Source of the DNA: CAZJOD01 sp964547525 | GTDB taxonomy: Bacteria; Bacillota; Clostridia; JAAYHZ01 | Assembly: GCA_964547525.1 (NCBI GenBank) | Contig: CAZJOD010000201.1 | Span: 1 to 6,021, forward strand | DNA: 6,021 nucleotides | Direction: 5' to 3' | Shown: positions 5,218-6,021 of the stretch, piece after piece | Numbering within the stretch: position 1 is the stretch's first letter | Layout: every line of letters starts with the position of its first letter | The notes under the pieces: generated by a model | The model's input: only the letters and a program-made list of their open reading frames with translations | What the model was told of the DNA's origin: nothing | Databases searched by the model: none | Position numbers and translations under genes: made by a program

Positions 5218-6021
5218 ATGAGATTGTCATATATAAGGGGAAGTATAAAATTGGGGGTTATTGGACTGGTTTTGTTGATTTTATTTATTAGCATGCCTAC
5301 TAATGTAATAGCTGACGGTGAAAATATTTATTATATTGTCAAGCCGGGTGACACTTTATCTGCAATAGCAAAAAAATATAATGTCGATACAGATGCATTG
5401 GCACAAGCAAATGCCATTAAAGATAAAAATTATATATATCCGGGACAAAAGCTATTAATAACTGAAAATCCACCGGATGAAGGTGTAAAGACAACAATAG
5501 ACAATTCAACAGAAAAAACACAACCGCAATTTGCAGAATACATAGCGACAGATGAAATAGACGCTCCGGAGATATCCATAGCCATGGTCAATACAAAAAT
5601 TAGTGATGTCCTATCGGTTATAGCGTTAAATTTAAGTGAGTATGTGTTTTATTTGGGGCCTGATGAGCCTGTTACTTTTGTATTAGACGGTGTAAAACCT
5701 AAAAAAGCATTAGAATTATTTATTAAAACAGTAGAGCCCGGAGGACAAAAATTATCATACATAAAAGAAGGTAATATTTTTATAGTAGGGCCGGTAAATA
5801 AACTGAAAAACAATTTCTTTAATCAGATTGCACTCACAAAGTTTAAGCTTAATTATATAACAGCCGAAAATCTAAGCACGCAAATAGCTGCTTTAGGCTT
5901 GAATATTACGAATATACATTTAGATACGGCCACTAAGTATTTATTTGTGCAGGGGACACCTTACGAACTTGCAAAAGTATCTGATATAATTTCGGTTTTA
6001 GATAAAAAAGAGTATTTTCCT
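5218..6021 (+). CDS. LysM–STN–secretin-N protein, PilQ/GspD-like N-terminal half (partial, runs off window)
   Basis: The ATG follows AGGAGG (5207-5212) by 5 nt, and the frame stays open for 268 codons to the window end, so the C-terminus is missing. Seen: a signal peptide or N-terminal anchor (hydrophobic 11-31, with IADG after it), then a LysM domain at 38-82 (YIVKPGDTLSAIAKKYNV ... IYPGQKLLI), a polar linker (83-115), and an STN/N0-like domain at about 119-191 (ISIAMVNTKISDVLSVIA, then VTFVLDGVKPKKALELFI and GNIFIVGP). A secretin-N (N1-like) domain follows at about 204-265 (ALTKFKLNYITAENLSTQI, then LDTATKYLFVQGTPYELAKVSDIISVLD). In known machines these periplasmic rings sit below the outer-membrane β-barrel of a secretin and bind PilP or GspC; PilQ usually carries AMIN domains for wall binding, and LysM would serve that role here. 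It lies 92 nt after the PilP-like gene, probably in one operon. Whether a barrel-forming secretin domain follows cannot be seen. Confidence 0.85.
   Translation, partial: MRLSYIRGSIKLGVIGLVLLILFISMPTNVIADGENIYYIVKPGDTLSAIAKKYNVDTDALAQANAIKDKNYIYPGQKLLITENPPDEGVKTTIDNSTEKTQPQFAEYIATDEIDAPEISIAMVNTKISDVLSVIALNLSEYVFYLGPDEPVTFVLDGVKPKKALELFIKTVEPGGQKLSYIKEGNIFIVGPVNKLKNNFFNQIALTKFKLNYITAENLSTQIAALGLNITNIHLDTATKYLFVQGTPYELAKVSDIISVLDKKEYFP

Noticed and set aside
5079..5294. Minus-strand hydrophobic frame spanning the gap between the PilP-like and secretin-like genes
   Set aside because: It is a low-complexity, Leu/Ile/Phe-rich translation of AT-rich DNA, overlapping two better genes.

Overview
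This is a low-GC window with strong AGGAGG-type ribosome binding sites and near-consensus sigma-A promoters. Gene content (EngB, an SH3b–NlpC/P60 wall hydrolase, SerC/SerA, type IV pilus genes) fits a Clostridia-like member of the Firmicutes. This is inferred from style and content; no taxonomic marker gene is present. The 100-N run at 4434-4533 is the usual placeholder for an assembly gap of unknown size, so the source is probably a draft or metagenome scaffold.

Layout, all genes on the + strand: (1) 1-215, the C-terminal end of the ribosome-assembly GTPase EngB. (2) 226-429, a perfect TTGACA-N17-TATAAT promoter and a roughly 170-nt leader with nested long-range stems and a possible 14-codon leader ORF. 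(3) 430-1650, a secreted three-SH3b plus NlpC/P60 peptidoglycan hydrolase. (4) 1651-1853, a second promoter and a structured leader before serC. (5) 1854-2936 serC and 3047-4207 serA, two consecutive enzymes of phosphoserine synthesis, separated by a spacer that is almost entirely one long inverted repeat. (6) 4321-4433, the conserved start of a type IV prepilin, cut off by the gap. (7) 4619-5125, a small bitopic membrane protein resembling PilP/GspC. (8) 5218-6021 and beyond, a LysM–STN–secretin-N protein resembling the N-terminal half of PilQ, running off the window.

How they work together: serC and serA convert 3-phosphoglycerate to phosphoserine. The last three genes look like part of a type IV pilus or related secretion machine: pilin, inner-membrane PilP-like linker, and secretin-like ring protein. 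pilM, pilN and pilO, which usually lie before pilP, are not visible and could be hidden in the gap.

The points most worth a second look are the LysM-bearing secretin-like protein in a Firmicutes-like background (is there an outer membrane, or a ring without a barrel?), the two leader RNAs that I cannot match to a riboswitch class I can recall, and the 84-nt hairpin between serC and serA. No tRNA, rRNA, CRISPR array, insertion sequence or gene-free stretch over 300 bases was seen.
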